Shown one piece after another: positions 17,618-27,329 of a stretch of 64,000 nucleotides of DNA (position 1 is the stretch's first letter; every line of letters begins with the position of its first letter). The DNA comes from Moraxella nasibovis. Lineage in GTDB: Bacteria > Pseudomonadota > Gammaproteobacteria > Pseudomonadales > Moraxellaceae. The position numbers were made by a program, and so were the translations under genes. The notes under the pieces are model-generated. The model searched no databases. It worked only from the letters and a program-made list of their open reading frames with translations, and was not told the origin of the DNA. Location: assembly GCF_029581575.1 (NCBI RefSeq), contig NZ_CP089975.1, forward strand, positions 124,001 through 188,000, read 5' to 3'.

Positions 17618-18394
17618 TTATGAGCGGTGCGATGCCATAAATTCACGCACACGAGGCGATTTTGGATTGTCAAATACTTCATCAGGCGTGCCAATCTCTT
17701 CAATGCGACCTTGATGTAAAAAGACGATTTTGTCCGACACTTCACGAGCAAAACGCATCTCGTGGGTAACAATCAGCATGGTGCGACCCTCAGAAGCCAG
17801 CTCACGCATGACCGCAAGCACCTCATTGACCAGCTCAGGGTCTAGGGCAGAAGTCGGCTCATCAAACAGCAAAACCTTAGGTTTCATCGCCAAAGCACGA
17901 GCAATCGCCACACGCTGACGCTGACCGCCTGACAGATTGTCTGGATAGGCGTTCTTTTTGTCCAAAAGACCGACTTTGTCCAGTAGGCGTTCGGCTTCGG
18001 CGATGGCGTCTGCTTTGGGCTGTTTTAGCACTTGGGTTGGACCTTCGATGATATTATCCAAGATGGTTTTGTGTGGCCAAAGGTTGAAATTTTGGAACAC
18101 AAAGCCGATGGTTGAGCGCAAGTTTTCAAGTTGTTTGGCGTTTTTGGCGACCAATTCGCCCTTTTTGTCGGTCAAAATCAGCTCTTCATCACCGATGAAA
18201 ATCTTGCCTTTGCTGGGATTTTCTAGCAAGTTAATGCAGCGAAGTAGGGTGGATTTACCAGAGCCTGACGAGCCTAGAATGCTGATGACATCGCCATCGT
18301 GGGCGGTCAAAGAAACGCCTTTTAGGACTTCTAGCGAGCCGTAATTTTTGTGAATGTCTTGTAAATCTAAGGCGATGGAGCGAGTGTCGGTCAT
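17618..18394 (-). CDS. Polar amino acid ABC transporter ATP-binding protein (HisP/ArtP type)
   Basis: 258 residues, standard length. Walker [10 protein letters not shown], the ABC signature [15 protein letters not shown], Walker [14 protein letters not shown] and the switch His in IVTHEM are all intact. The insert [26 protein letters not shown] is typical of the amino acid importer subfamily. It energises the two permeases encoded downstream. First gene of the operon; the start has only a weak AAAG site. The upstream 400 bp, shared with proA, should hold its promoter. Confidence 0.94.
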   Translation of the reverse strand: MTDTRSIALDLQDIHKNYGSLEVLKGVSLTAHDGDVISILGSSGSGKSTLLRCINLLENPSKGKIFIGDEELILTDKKGELVAKNAKQLENLRSTIGFVFQNFNLWPHKTILDNIIEGPTQVLKQPKADAIAEAERLLDKVGLLDKKNAYPDNLSGGQRQRVAIARALAMKPKVLLFDEPTSALDPELVNEVLAVMRELASEGRTMLIVTHEMRFAREVSDKIVFLHQGRIEEIGTPDEVFDNPKSPRVREFMASHRS

Positions 18395-18799
18395 AAGAAT
18401 GTTGCTTTAAAATATCAAAAGAATAATGGGTTATTTTCGCCAAAACTGCACAAAAAGGCAAATGTTTTTTGTTGGTTTTCAAGAATTTTTCACAATCTGT
18501 GGGTAAGATTGGCGTTTTGTTGAAATTTTTTGCGAATTTTCATGGAAAAAATGTTGGCTGATTGCTATGATAGGGCAATTTTTAGCAAAAATCTTAGCCA
18601 AAGGTATTGACCATACCTACCGAATGGCAAAATTACCACGGAATGATGTGATGTCGTAGGTTGGGCTCTGCTTGCGAAACCCAACAAAATCAATAGCTTA
18701 TGCCTAAAACGGCAGGCTTGACCTACCCTACACGACCGCCTAATTTTGTGGTAACTTTACCGTTTTATGGGTATATAAATAGCAAAATGGAGAAATGGC
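18395..18799. other. Divergent intergenic region between the ABC ATPase and proA
   Basis: 405 bp without a gene. Its proA-proximal 40 per cent is a 163-bp dispersed element (18613-18775). The ATPase-proximal part is AT-rich and probably contains that operon's promoter; no operator was recognised. Confidence 0.6.
18613..18775. repeat. 163-bp dispersed element (MITE-like), copy upstream of proA
   Basis: Ends are inverted repeats of about 27 bp: ATACCTACCGAATGGCAAAA at the left with TTACCAC following, and GTGGTAACTTTACCGTTTTA then TGGGTATA at the right. Inside are GTAGGTTGGG, GCGAAACCCAACAAAATCAA and ACGGCAGGC-type blocks. Flanked by TA on each side, as for TA-targeting elements. The right end supplies a TATAAAT 25 bp before the proA start. 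Confidence 0.8.
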
Positions 18800-20074
18800 A
18801 TGAATATTGATGCGTACATGAATCAGGTCGGCAGTCAGACAAGGGTAGCAAGCCGAGCATTGGCGGCGGCGGACACGCAGACTAAGAATACCGCTTTATC
18901 GGCAATCAAAACAGCGATGCTCGCCCAAAAAGACACCATCTTGGCAGAAAACGCCAAAGATGTGCAAAACGGCAAAGAAAACGGGCTGGACGAGGCGTTG
19001 CTGGATCGTTTGGTGATCAATGAGGATCGTTTTGAGGGTATGATGGCGTCTTTAGATGATGTGATTGGTCTGTCTGACCCGATTGGCGAGATGAGTGATT
19101 TTACTTATCGTCCCAGTGGCATTCAGCTGGGTAAGATGCGTGTGCCTTTGGGCGTGATTGGCATGATTTATGAAAGCCGCCCAAATGTGACGGTGGAGGC
19201 GGCAAGCCTTGCCATCAAATCAGGCAATGCCATCATTCTGCGTGGCGGTTCGGAGGCTTTTTATTCTAATCAAGCCATCGCCGCTTGTGTCAAAGAAGGT
19301 CTGGTGGCGGCAGGACTGCCCAGTGAGGCGGTGCAAGTGCTTGAAACCACCGACCGTGCGGCGGTGGATAGCTTGATTACGATGACGCAGTTTGTTGATG
19401 TGGTGATTCCCCGTGGTGGCAAGGGCTTGATTGAGCGTATCGCCAAGGGAGCCAGAGTGCCTGTAATTAAGCACCTAGATGGCAACTGCCACACCTATGT
19501 CGATGCTGAGTGCGATGTGGATCTGGCGGTGAAAGTCTGCGTCAATGCCAAGACTTCTCGTTATTCGCCGTGCAATGCGATGGAGAGCCTGCTGGTGCAT
19601 GAGGCGGTGGCAGGCGAGGTGCTGCCAAAGATTTTAAACGCCATGCACAAGGTGGATTCGGCGATGGAGTTTTTTGTTTGTCAAAAGTCGGCAGAAATTT
19701 TGGCAGGTCAGTCGCTCAATGTATCCTTGGCAAGCGAGGACGACTGGTATGCTGAGTATCTAGCACCAAAATTGGCGGTAAAAATCGTCCCAAGTATAGA
19801 TGACGCCATCAGCCACATCAATCACTATGGCAGTCATCATACCGATGTCATCATCACGACCAACTATAACCACAGCCAACAATTCATCCGAGAAGTGGAT
19901 TCGTCCAGCGTGATGGTCAATGCGTCCAGTCGCTTTGCCGATGGCTTTGAATATGGCTTGGGGGCAGAGATTGGCATCTCAACGGACAAAATCCACGCCC
20001 GAGGTCCTGTGGGGCTGCATGGACTGACCTCTCAAAAATGGGTGGTATTTGGGCATGGGGAGATTCGCCCTTAA
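18800..20074 (+). CDS. proA: Glutamate-5-semialdehyde dehydrogenase (gamma-glutamyl phosphate reductase)
   Basis: 424 residues, close to the usual 417. The ALDH-like fold shows [18 protein letters not shown], the NADP-binding [20 protein letters not shown], and the catalytic Cys in [16 protein letters not shown]. The C-terminus [14 protein letters not shown] and [17 protein letters not shown] is diagnostic. It reduces gamma-glutamyl phosphate to glutamate semialdehyde for proline synthesis. GGAG precedes the ATG. proB is not adjacent, unlike in enterobacteria. A dispersed element lies directly upstream and may contribute to its promoter. Confidence 0.97.
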   Translation: MNIDAYMNQVGSQTRVASRALAAADTQTKNTALSAIKTAMLAQKDTILAENAKDVQNGKENGLDEALLDRLVINEDRFEGMMASLDDVIGLSDPIGEMSDFTYRPSGIQLGKMRVPLGVIGMIYESRPNVTVEAASLAIKSGNAIILRGGSEAFYSNQAIAACVKEGLVAAGLPSEAVQVLETTDRAAVDSLITMTQFVDVVIPRGGKGLIERIAKGARVPVIKHLDGNCHTYVDAECDVDLAVKVCVNAKTSRYSPCNAMESLLVHEAVAGEVLPKILNAMHKVDSAMEFFVCQKSAEILAGQSLNVSLASEDDWYAEYLAPKLAVKIVPSIDDAISHINHYGSHHTDVIITTNYNHSQQFIREVDSSSVMVNASSRFADGFEYGLGAEIGISTDKIHARGPVGLHGLTSQKWVVFGHGEIRP

Positions 20075-20093
20075 TCGGTCAGTAGCTCAAAAC

Positions 20094-20122
20094 AAAAAAG
20101 CGTGTATGACACGCTTTTTTTT
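20094..20122. terminator. Bidirectional terminator between proA and the Sel1-repeat gene
   Basis: AAAAAAGCGTGT / ACACGCTTTTTT stem with a three-base ATG loop, 20 bp after the proA stop and close to the stop of the converging gene. Confidence 0.85.
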
Positions 20123-20137
20123 GGGTATGACGGATGG

Positions 20138-20884
20138 TCAATAGCCTCGTTGGTTTAAGCGTCTGTACTCATCACAGCCTTCTTGCTCTCCCAAATCACA
20201 GGCTCTGCCATACCATTCTTTGGCAGTATTTAAGCTTTGGCGTACGCCCTCGCCATTATGATAGCGTACGCCAATATTATAGGCGGCTGATGCATGACCT
20301 TGGGCATAGGCTTTTTGATACCATGCTAAGGCTTCGGCATAACTTTGGCGTACACCTCGTCCATCGCTATACATATTGCCCAAATTATTTTGAGCCCTTG
20401 CAACCCCCTGTTCAGCCGCCTTTCTATACCAAGATACTGCCTGAGCATAATCTTGCTTAACACCGTGTCCACCGCTATACATATTGCCCAAATTATATTG
20501 AGCCCCTGCATGCCCCTGCTCAGCCGCCTTTCTATACCAAGCTGCTGCCTGTGCATAATCTTGCTTAACGCCGTATCCATTCTCATACATCACGCCCAAA
20601 TTGTATTGAGACTTTGCATACCCCTGCTCAGCCGCCCTGCGATACCAAGCCACCGCCTGTACATAGCCCTGCTTCACGCCGTATCCATTATCATACATCC
20701 AGCCCAAATTGTGTTGAGCGACTACATCTCCTCGTTCGGCTAGGCGTTTAAAGATGGGGAAGGCTTGACTGTAATTTTGTGAATCATAGTAAGACACAGC
20801 AATGTCAAAATCATCCGCCATCGCAGGCGTTGCCACGCTTAGGCTCAGTGCCAGTAGCAGGGCGGATAGGGCAGGTGTTTTCAT
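20138..20884 (-). CDS. Secreted Sel1-repeat protein (five repeats)
   Basis: 248 residues from the ATG at 20884. A signal peptide (MKTPALSALLLALSLSVATP then AMA) precedes five 36-residue Sel1-like repeats with the pattern AQxNLGxMYxxGxGVKQ, ending with a CDLGEQEGC segment whose two Cys may pair. Sel1 repeats form alpha solenoids for protein-protein contacts; bacterial members act in envelope signalling or host interaction, but no specific role can be read here. The frame extends to 20950, but the signal peptide marks the real start. A shorter paralogue lies directly upstream. Confidence 0.88.
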   Translation of the reverse strand: MKTPALSALLLALSLSVATPAMADDFDIAVSYYDSQNYSQAFPIFKRLAERGDVVAQHNLGWMYDNGYGVKQGYVQAVAWYRRAAEQGYAKSQYNLGVMYENGYGVKQDYAQAAAWYRKAAEQGHAGAQYNLGNMYSGGHGVKQDYAQAVSWYRKAAEQGVARAQNNLGNMYSDGRGVRQSYAEALAWYQKAYAQGHASAAYNIGVRYHNGEGVRQSLNTAKEWYGRACDLGEQEGCDEYRRLNQRGY

Positions 20885-20967
20885 GAGATTCTCCAAGAAA
20901 GTCTGTGCAGACATGATAGGGGATTTGGCTGTCTTTGGCAATACTGGCAAACAGACGGTTTGGTGCG

Positions 20968-21606
20968 TCAGTAGCCTCGTTGGTTTAATTCTTTGTAGGC
21001 ATCACAGCCTTTTTGCTCTCCCAAATCACAGGCTCTGCCATACCATTCTTTGGCGGTGCTCAGGCTTTGGCGTACGCCCTCGCCATTACCATATCTTACC
21101 CCGATGTTGTAGGCGGCTTGTGCCTGACCTTGGGCATAGGCTTTTTGATACCGTGCGATGGCTTCGGCATAGCTTTGGCGTACGCCGTATCCATGATAAT
21201 ACATACCGCCCAAATTATTTTGAGCCCCTGCATCCCCCTGTTCAGCCGCCTTTCTATACCAAGCTACCGCCTGAGCATCGTCCTGTTTCACGCCGTGTCC
21301 ATTCTCATACATCACGCCCAAATTATATTGAGCCTCTGCATTCCCCTGCTCGGCCGCCTTTCTATACCAAGCTACCGCCTGTGCGTAGTCTTGCTTCACG
21401 CCGTATCCATTGTCATACATCCAGCCCAAACCAGATTGAGCCATCACATCTCCTTGTTCGGCTAAGCGTTTAAAGATGGGGAAGGCTTGGCTGTAATTTT
21501 TAGTACTTACATAAGACATGGCGGTGTCAAAGTCATTCGCCATCGCAGGCGTTGCCACACCTAGGCTCAGTGCCAGCAGTAGGGCGGATAGGGCAGGTGT
21601 TTTCAT
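20968..21606 (-). CDS. Secreted Sel1-repeat protein (four repeats)
   Basis: 212 residues from the ATG at 21606. It shares the signal peptide, first-repeat region and C-terminus (CDLGEQKGC...LNQRGY) with the 20138-20884 product but has four rather than five Sel1 repeats; the difference is one 36-residue unit. The leader before the start (GAGATTCTCCAAGAAAGT on the plus strand) is also duplicated. So the two genes arose by tandem duplication including the regulatory leader, followed by gain or loss of one repeat. Function unknown; periplasmic or outer-membrane-associated location inferred. Confidence 0.88.
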   Translation of the reverse strand: MKTPALSALLLALSLGVATPAMANDFDTAMSYVSTKNYSQAFPIFKRLAEQGDVMAQSGLGWMYDNGYGVKQDYAQAVAWYRKAAEQGNAEAQYNLGVMYENGHGVKQDDAQAVAWYRKAAEQGDAGAQNNLGGMYYHGYGVRQSYAEAIARYQKAYAQGQAQAAYNIGVRYGNGEGVRQSLSTAKEWYGRACDLGEQKGCDAYKELNQRGY

Positions 21607-21664
21607 GAGATTCTCCAAGAAAGTTTGTATAGAAATGATATCGGATTTGGCTGTCTTTGGCAAC

Positions 21665-21695
21665 AAAAAAGGACGGTAAACCTCCGTCCTTTTTT
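21665..21695. terminator. Terminator after the acyl-CoA dehydrogenase gene
   Basis: AAAAAAGGACGG / CCGTCCTTTTTT stem with a TAAACCT loop, placed 17 bp past the dehydrogenase stop. It separates this gene from the Sel1-repeat pair on the same strand. Confidence 0.85.
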
Positions 21696-21711
21696 GGTGC
21701 TGTGAAGTCAA

Positions 21712-23532
21712 TCAATCCAAAAACGAAAAATGCTCAATGTCCATCTTGGTCATGACATCGCTTGGCGTGGTCATGGCGCTGGCGTGGGCATCGCTTCTTG
21801 GTAGGATTTTTTCAAAATAAAACTCAGCGGTTTGCGTCTTGGCAAGATAAAATTCATAAGGCTGTTCGCCGCCGTTTTTCATCTTGTCAAAGGCGACCGC
21901 CGCCATTCTTGCCCAGTGATATGCCATCATCACATAGCCTGAGTACATCAGATAGTCATCAGACGCTGCCGAGACGATGTCACGGTCTTTACGAGCGGCA
22001 AGCAGCAGGCGTGCGGTCAGCATGTTCCACTCGGCGCACAGCTTGGTCAATGCCCAGACATATTGACGCATGTCTTTGTCTAAGGCGTATTCGCCACACC
22101 ATTTCATGATGCCTGCGGTGTAGTCGCGCACCACTTTGCCACCACCGTGCAGCAGCACTTTACGACCCAAAAGATCTAGCGCCTGCACGCCAGTGGTGCC
22201 TTCGTACAGCGTAGAAATGCGAGCATCACGGGCGATGAGCTCCATGCCTGTTTCTTTGATGTAGCCATGTCCGCCGTAGATTTGTTGTCCGTGCTTGGCA
22301 CATTCAATACCAAGCTCGGTCAAAAAGCCTTTAAGCACTGGCGTATAAAAGCCCAATTTGTCGTCCCATTTTTTGATCTCATCTTCGTCGCCTGCAACCA
22401 CCGCATTTGACAGGTGGTCAGCATAGCGTGCCGAATGATAAATCATTGAGCGAGCCCCTTCGCTGAATGCTTTTTGGATCAGTAGCATACGGCGGACATC
22501 GGCATGGTGAATGATGGCGTCGCCTGCTTGCTCTGGCTCTTTGGTGCCTGATAAGGCTCGCATGGAGCGGCGTTCTTTGGCATAAGGTAGGGCGTTTTGG
22601 AAAGCCAGCTCCATGTGTGCCAAGCCCTGAATGCCTGTGCCGATACGAGCGGTGTTCATGTAGGTAAACATCGCTTTTAAGCCCTTGTTCGGCTCGCCAA
22701 TCAGATAACCTGTCGCCCCATCAAAATTTAGCACGCAGGTGGCTGATGATGAAATGCCCATCTTGTGTTCAATAGAGCCACACACCACCGCATTTCGCTC
22801 GCCAATTTCACCATTGTCATTCACCAAAAATTTCGGCACGATGAACAAAGATATGCCCTTTGTGCCTTCTGGTGCATCAGGCAAGCGAGCCAGCACAATA
22901 TGCACGATGTTCTCGGTCAGGTCATGCTCACCGGCACTGATGAAAATCTTGGTGCCTGTGATGGCATACGAGCCGTCATCGTTTGGCACGGCACGGGTTT
23001 TCATTTGGTTTAGGTCGGTGCCAGCTTGAGCTTCGGTCAGGCACATCGTCCCAGACCATTCGCCTGAGATGAGCTTGGGCAGGTAGGTGTCTTTTTGAGC
23101 GTCATTGCCGTATTGTAAGATGGTATTGACCGCCCCTGTGGATAAGCCTGGGTACATCGCCCAAGGCCAGTTTGCCGTACCCATCATCTCTCCTTTGATG
23201 AGGTTTAAAGACATGGGCAAGTTCATGCCGCCGAATTTTTCTGGATAAGAAATGCCTTGCCAGCCGCCTTCCACGAACTGCTGATAGGCTTCTTTAAAGC
23301 CTTTTGGCGTGGTAACTTCGCCATCTCTAAAATGACAACCTTCCTCGTCAGCGTCTTGATAGATGGGTGCAAGCACATCTTGGGCGAAGTCGGCAAAACC
23401 CTGCAAAATCATCTCAACCGTCTCAGCATCGGCACCTGCCCCATTTGGCAGGGCTTGATAATGAGATTGGTAATCGAACACTTCATTCATCAAAAACTTA
23501 ATGTCTCTTAAAGGGGCTTTATAAGTCAGCAT
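21712..23532 (-). CDS. Acyl-CoA dehydrogenase (C-terminally extended, DmdC-like)
   Basis: 606 residues from the ATG at 23532, preceded by AGGA; an upstream frame extension to 23607 is not family-like. MLTYKAPLRDIKFLMNEVFD is the usual N-terminus of the roughly 600-residue group annotated as acyl-CoA dehydrogenase or 3-methylmercaptopropionyl-CoA dehydrogenase. MCLTEAQAGTDLNQ (FAD/substrate loop), TGTKIFISAGEHD and the C-terminal QIYGGHGYIKETGMELIARD with the YEGTTGVQALDL segment are seen. It introduces a trans double bond into acyl-CoA for beta-oxidation. The chain-length or methylthio preference cannot be decided from sequence. Confidence 0.9.
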   Translation of the reverse strand: MLTYKAPLRDIKFLMNEVFDYQSHYQALPNGAGADAETVEMILQGFADFAQDVLAPIYQDADEEGCHFRDGEVTTPKGFKEAYQQFVEGGWQGISYPEKFGGMNLPMSLNLIKGEMMGTANWPWAMYPGLSTGAVNTILQYGNDAQKDTYLPKLISGEWSGTMCLTEAQAGTDLNQMKTRAVPNDDGSYAITGTKIFISAGEHDLTENIVHIVLARLPDAPEGTKGISLFIVPKFLVNDNGEIGERNAVVCGSIEHKMGISSSATCVLNFDGATGYLIGEPNKGLKAMFTYMNTARIGTGIQGLAHMELAFQNALPYAKERRSMRALSGTKEPEQAGDAIIHHADVRRMLLIQKAFSEGARSMIYHSARYADHLSNAVVAGDEDEIKKWDDKLGFYTPVLKGFLTELGIECAKHGQQIYGGHGYIKETGMELIARDARISTLYEGTTGVQALDLLGRKVLLHGGGKVVRDYTAGIMKWCGEYALDKDMRQYVWALTKLCAEWNMLTARLLLAARKDRDIVSAASDDYLMYSGYVMMAYHWARMAAVAFDKMKNGGEQPYEFYLAKTQTAEFYFEKILPRSDAHASAMTTPSDVMTKMDIEHFSFLD

Positions 23533-23692
23533 AGTTCTATCCTTGCTTGTCAGTTGGTGTAAAAATACGAAAAAGGCGTGGTTCATCGCCACACCTTCAC
23601 TATACATGAAAATTTGCCAAAGTTATGTGAATTTTTGCAATTTATAACTTATTTTCATATTAAAATTATGTCTTGATAAATTAAAATTATCA

Positions 23693-24502
23693 TTACTTAG
23701 GCAACTGAACACGATTTAGCTCAATATTCACCCCTGTCCATAGCTCAAAGGCGAGCTTGGCTTGGTTGATGAGCATGCCGTAGCCGTCTAAGGTTTTGCT
23801 CTGTTGGGCGGCAAAATGTGCCAAAAATGGCGATGGCTTGCCGTACATCATGTCGTAGGCGACCGTGGCGTGTAGCGTCGGCGATAGTGTGAGCGTCTGG
23901 TCTGTGGTGGTGGCACTGGTGGCATTGATGATGACATCAAAGGTAAAATCGCCAGTCGCCAAATCATCCAAGCCATAAACAGCCATCTCGCCAAATACAG
24001 CAAAGTCGTCTTTTAAAGCCTGCGCCTTAGACAGTGTGCGATTAAAAATACTCAAAGTCGCTCCCTGCTCCATGAGTGGCAAAATCACACCACGAGTTGC
24101 ACCGCCTGCGCCAATGAGGGCGATTTTTTTACCTTGCAAATCCACGCCGTTGCTCAGTAAATCTGCCACCAAGCCCCGACCGTCCGTATTATCGCCATAG
24201 AGCTTGCCATCACGCAGGCACAGTGTATTGACGGCTTTGGCAGTCTTGGCGTAGTCGCTGAGCGTGTCGCACAGCTCAAAGGCGATTTCTTTAAAAGGCA
24301 AAGTGACATTCGCCCCCACACCGCCACCATGAAAAAAGGCTTCCACCACCGCACGAAAGCTGTCTGCATCATCTGGACAAAATTGACGATGATAACGAAT
24401 GTCTAGCCCAACACTTTGTGCAAATGCCTGATGAATGGCAGGGCTTTTGGAGTGGCTGATGGGATTGCCGATGACGATAAAATGTTGAATGAAATGTTGC
24501 AT
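23693..24502 (-). CDS. aroE: Shikimate dehydrogenase
   Basis: 269 residues from the ATG at 24502; an ATG at 24511 is only two bases from the GGAG and so less likely. Substrate motif NPISHSKSPAIHQAF, NVTLPFKE with the catalytic Lys, NTDGRGLV, the NADP-binding GAGGATRGV and the NRT motif (IFNRTLSKA) are all present, with GYGMLINQAKLAFELWTG at the end. It reduces 3-dehydroshikimate to shikimate using NADPH in aromatic amino acid synthesis. It is single, with the next gene divergent. Confidence 0.96.
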   Translation of the reverse strand: MQHFIQHFIVIGNPISHSKSPAIHQAFAQSVGLDIRYHRQFCPDDADSFRAVVEAFFHGGGVGANVTLPFKEIAFELCDTLSDYAKTAKAVNTLCLRDGKLYGDNTDGRGLVADLLSNGVDLQGKKIALIGAGGATRGVILPLMEQGATLSIFNRTLSKAQALKDDFAVFGEMAVYGLDDLATGDFTFDVIINATSATTTDQTLTLSPTLHATVAYDMMYGKPSPFLAHFAAQQSKTLDGYGMLINQAKLAFELWTGVNIELNRVQLPK

Positions 24503-24649
24503 GATGAGCATCGCTCCGTGTTGAGTTTTGCTATTTTTTACTGCATTTTTGAAAAAATGGCAAGTTTTTTAAATTTTAGGTACAATACGGCTTGTTGTTG
24601 ATTTTCAATGATTGTGATATTTTCTTATTTATTTTCGTGACCGACCGCC

Positions 24650-25237
24650 ATGACCGACACCGCCCACACACCCCGTGCCAAAAAATCCAGACCGCCTTTT
24701 TGGATTGTTGCTTTTTTGATTGCTTTGGGGGTACTTGCATTTTTGATGTTCAGACCTGTCACGCCTGCTGAGGAAGTCGTGCAAGATGATGGCGAGGCGA
24801 AGGTCTATGATCCTGTCACATACGACACGCAAAACTGGGGCAGTACGCCCAAGCAGACCGTTGATTTTGAGGTGCTAAAAGCCATGCTCGGCACGACCGC
24901 CACCACCGAGACGGCGCTTGATTTTTATGGCAATCATGCCGACAGATACCGTTTTTCAAATAAAACAGAGCCGCCATTTTATCTCATCGAGTCTGACGAG
25001 GTGTTCGAAGTGGCGTGGTATTATGCCGCACCCAAAGATGATGAGCGCCAAAAAGATGCCAGCATCGCCTACGCCAAAAAAGCACATGCGATGATGGGTG
25101 CTTACTTGGGCGAGGATGGTGAACGCTTGGTGGAAAATATGCTACACACGCCAAGCCAAAGCTTTGCCAAGCCTAGCCTTGGTGTCATTGCGGCAGACTG
25201 CATGGATTATCACTGCCGCATCGTCCTACAAAAATAA
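24650..25237 (+). CDS. Hypothetical single-pass membrane protein
   Basis: 195 residues not recognised. A basic N-terminus (residues 1-15), one transmembrane helix at about 17-35 (FWIVAFLIALGVLAFLMF), then an acidic, mostly soluble domain that should be periplasmic. Two Cys-x-x-x-Cys-like residues near the C-terminus (DCMDYHC) may form a disulfide. It ends 12 bp before pabC and so may lead the pabC-mltG-tmk group, where holB and pilZ often follow; whether it is functionally linked to the divisome or peptidoglycan work of mltG is unknown. Confidence 0.75.
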   Translation: MTDTAHTPRAKKSRPPFWIVAFLIALGVLAFLMFRPVTPAEEVVQDDGEAKVYDPVTYDTQNWGSTPKQTVDFEVLKAMLGTTATTETALDFYGNHADRYRFSNKTEPPFYLIESDEVFEVAWYYAAPKDDERQKDASIAYAKKAHAMMGAYLGEDGERLVENMLHTPSQSFAKPSLGVIAADCMDYHCRIVLQK

Positions 25238-25249
25238 AGCGGCGGTAAA

Positions 25250-26089
25250 ATGGCGTATTTTATCCTTGAAAATGGCAAGCTTGCCAAGCATCACGACATC
25301 ATGGAGCAGCGTGGTCTGTCTTATGGCGATGGTTTTTTTAGTACCATGGGCGTGTATGATGGGCAAATTTTATGGGCAGATGGTCATAAAAATCGTCTCA
25401 CTCGTTCGGCACAGCGGCTGGTGCTGGACATCGATGTGGATGGCGTGATGAGCGAGCTGATACGGCTGGCAGAGCAGACCGAGCAAGGCATAATAAAAGT
25501 CATCATCACACGAGCTGCCCAAAGCGTGCGTGGCTATGGCTATGATGATGGCAGGGCGTGTGTATTGATCAAAACCATGCCGTCCGACATTTATCAAGGC
25601 GTGCGTTTTTATGATGGCATCCCTTGCCAGTCATCAGGTGTGGCGGTGCTGCTAGACGAAAGACTGTCCTTGCGTACGCCCAGATTTGCAGGGTTAAAGC
25701 TCATCAGCAGTCATGAGCAGGTGTTTGTCCATCGTGAGCTACTTTGCTATCAACACACCAATCCTGCCATCGTTGAGGGCTTGGTGATGACAGCCCAAGA
25801 CGAGGTGGTCAGCGGTGCGATGAGCAATGTTTTTTATCATTTAAATGGGGCGTGGCACACACCGCCTGTGCAGACTTGTGGCGTTGATGGCGTGATGCGT
25901 CAGGCACTCATGGCAAAATTTGCCATCAAAGAGCGCACGCTACAACGCAGAGAATTATCCAGCATTGACGGCTTGATGTTTTGTAATGCGGTGCGTGGCG
26001 TGATGCCTGTGCATACGCTTATCATGGCAGATAAGGCGTGTGCTTTGAGGCGGGATTTTGGCGAGTTGTTGAGAGCGCATGAGGCATAA
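25250..26089 (+). CDS. pabC: Aminodeoxychorismate lyase
   Basis: 279 residues, a class IV PLP aminotransferase-fold enzyme. LSYGDGFFSTMGVYDG at the N-terminus, the catalytic Lys in AGLKLISSHEQVFVHREL and the phosphate-binding SGAMSNVFY followed by CGVDGVMRQAL match PabC rather than branched-chain aminotransferases. It releases pyruvate from aminodeoxychorismate to give p-aminobenzoate for folate. Being followed by mltG and tmk is the classical gammaproteobacterial pabC-mltG-tmk order, which strengthens the call. Confidence 0.92.
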   Translation: MAYFILENGKLAKHHDIMEQRGLSYGDGFFSTMGVYDGQILWADGHKNRLTRSAQRLVLDIDVDGVMSELIRLAEQTEQGIIKVIITRAAQSVRGYGYDDGRACVLIKTMPSDIYQGVRFYDGIPCQSSGVAVLLDERLSLRTPRFAGLKLISSHEQVFVHRELLCYQHTNPAIVEGLVMTAQDEVVSGAMSNVFYHLNGAWHTPPVQTCGVDGVMRQALMAKFAIKERTLQRRELSSIDGLMFCNAVRGVMPVHTLIMADKACALRRDFGELLRAHEA

Positions 26090-26198
26090 GAGTGCAATTT
26101 GCCATGATTTTTAGCATGATTTGCCATGATTTGTCATGAAAAATGCCCCCCAATCATGATACAATAGCCATCATTTTCATTCATATCAAGCACAAGTC

Positions 26199-27305
26199 AT
26201 GGCAAAAACCACCAAAAAACCCATCAAAAAAACCCCGCTAAAAAAGCACAAAAAATCCACCACCCCAAAAGTCATCGGTCTTGTGCTGTTGGCACTTTTG
26301 GTGCTGTGGGGCGTGATTTTGTATAACACCATTTTTGCCAAGACTGACCGGGGGGCGCAGACTTTGAGCGTCAAAAAAGGCGATACTTATCATGGTCTGC
26401 TGGTCAAAGATCGTTGGCAAACATCGGCGCTGTCATCAAGCACAGCGACCCGCCTGTACCTAAAACTGCGCGCTCGCACGCCGCTACAAGAGGGGACTTA
26501 TCAGATTCCTGCCAATGCCAGCTTGCGACAGGTCGTGGACATCTTATCCCAAGGTGCCGAAGTGCAGCTTGTCAAGGTGCAAATCATCGAGGGCAAGACC
26601 ATCAAGGATCTGTATCAGACCATCAAAAATACCGACGGCGTGGTGCTTGAAGTCTTGACACCGCGTGCTGATGGCTACTCGTGGGCAGATGCAATGCGAG
26701 ACAATGAGCAGGTGGCGGCGGCGCTTGGCGTGCCTTTGGTGCATGGCAATTTAGAAGGTCAATTTGCCCCAAACACTTACTTTTTTGAGCATGGCACCAG
26801 CGACAAAAAAATCCTACAAAAGCTCTACGACACCCAAAAGCAAGTCCTAGACGAGGCGTGGGCAAGCCGTGACCAAGGATTGCCTTACAAAGACAAATAC
26901 GAGGCGCTCATCATGGCAAGCATCATCGAAAAAGAAACTGGCATCGCTGATGAAAGATGGCAGGTGTCGTCAGTATTTGTCAATCGTCTGCGCCAGAATA
27001 TGCGCCTGCAAACCGATCCGACCATCATCTACGGGCTGTTTGATCGCTATGACGGTAAAATTTACCGCTCAAACATCAACGAAAAGACTGATTATAACAC
27101 CTATCAGATCGATGGTCTGCCGCCAACGCCGATCGCTCTGCCTTCTAAGGCATCCATCGAGGCTGCCATGCACCCAGCCGACAGCGATTGGCTGTATTTT
27201 GTGGCGACGGGTAATGGCGGACATAAGTTTAGCCGTACTTTGGCAGAGCACAATCAAGCGGTCGCTGAGTACCGAGCCGTCATGGCACAAAAAAACCAAC
27301 AATAA
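26199..27305 (+). CDS. mltG: Endolytic murein transglycosylase
   Basis: 368 residues. An extremely Lys-rich cytoplasmic tail (residues 1-26) is followed by one transmembrane helix (about 27-47), a LysM-like segment, and the YceG domain with the catalytic Glu in MASIIEKETGIADER and QTDPTIIYG plus YNTYQIDGLPPTPIALPS. It cleaves nascent glycan strands and is thought to set their length at the inner membrane. Downstream of pabC by 109 bp, and 24 bp before tmk. Confidence 0.95.
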   Translation: MAKTTKKPIKKTPLKKHKKSTTPKVIGLVLLALLVLWGVILYNTIFAKTDRGAQTLSVKKGDTYHGLLVKDRWQTSALSSSTATRLYLKLRARTPLQEGTYQIPANASLRQVVDILSQGAEVQLVKVQIIEGKTIKDLYQTIKNTDGVVLEVLTPRADGYSWADAMRDNEQVAAALGVPLVHGNLEGQFAPNTYFFEHGTSDKKILQKLYDTQKQVLDEAWASRDQGLPYKDKYEALIMASIIEKETGIADERWQVSSVFVNRLRQNMRLQTDPTIIYGLFDRYDGKIYRSNINEKTDYNTYQIDGLPPTPIALPSKASIEAAMHPADSDWLYFVATGNGGHKFSRTLAEHNQAVAEYRAVMAQKNQQ

Positions 27306-27329
27306 AACCAACAATAAACAGCAAAAATC

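Noticed and set aside
20300-21460. Tandem DNA minisatellite or CRISPR-like array
   Set aside because: The roughly 108-bp periodicity is explained by the coding Sel1 repeats; units are contiguous and have no spacers.
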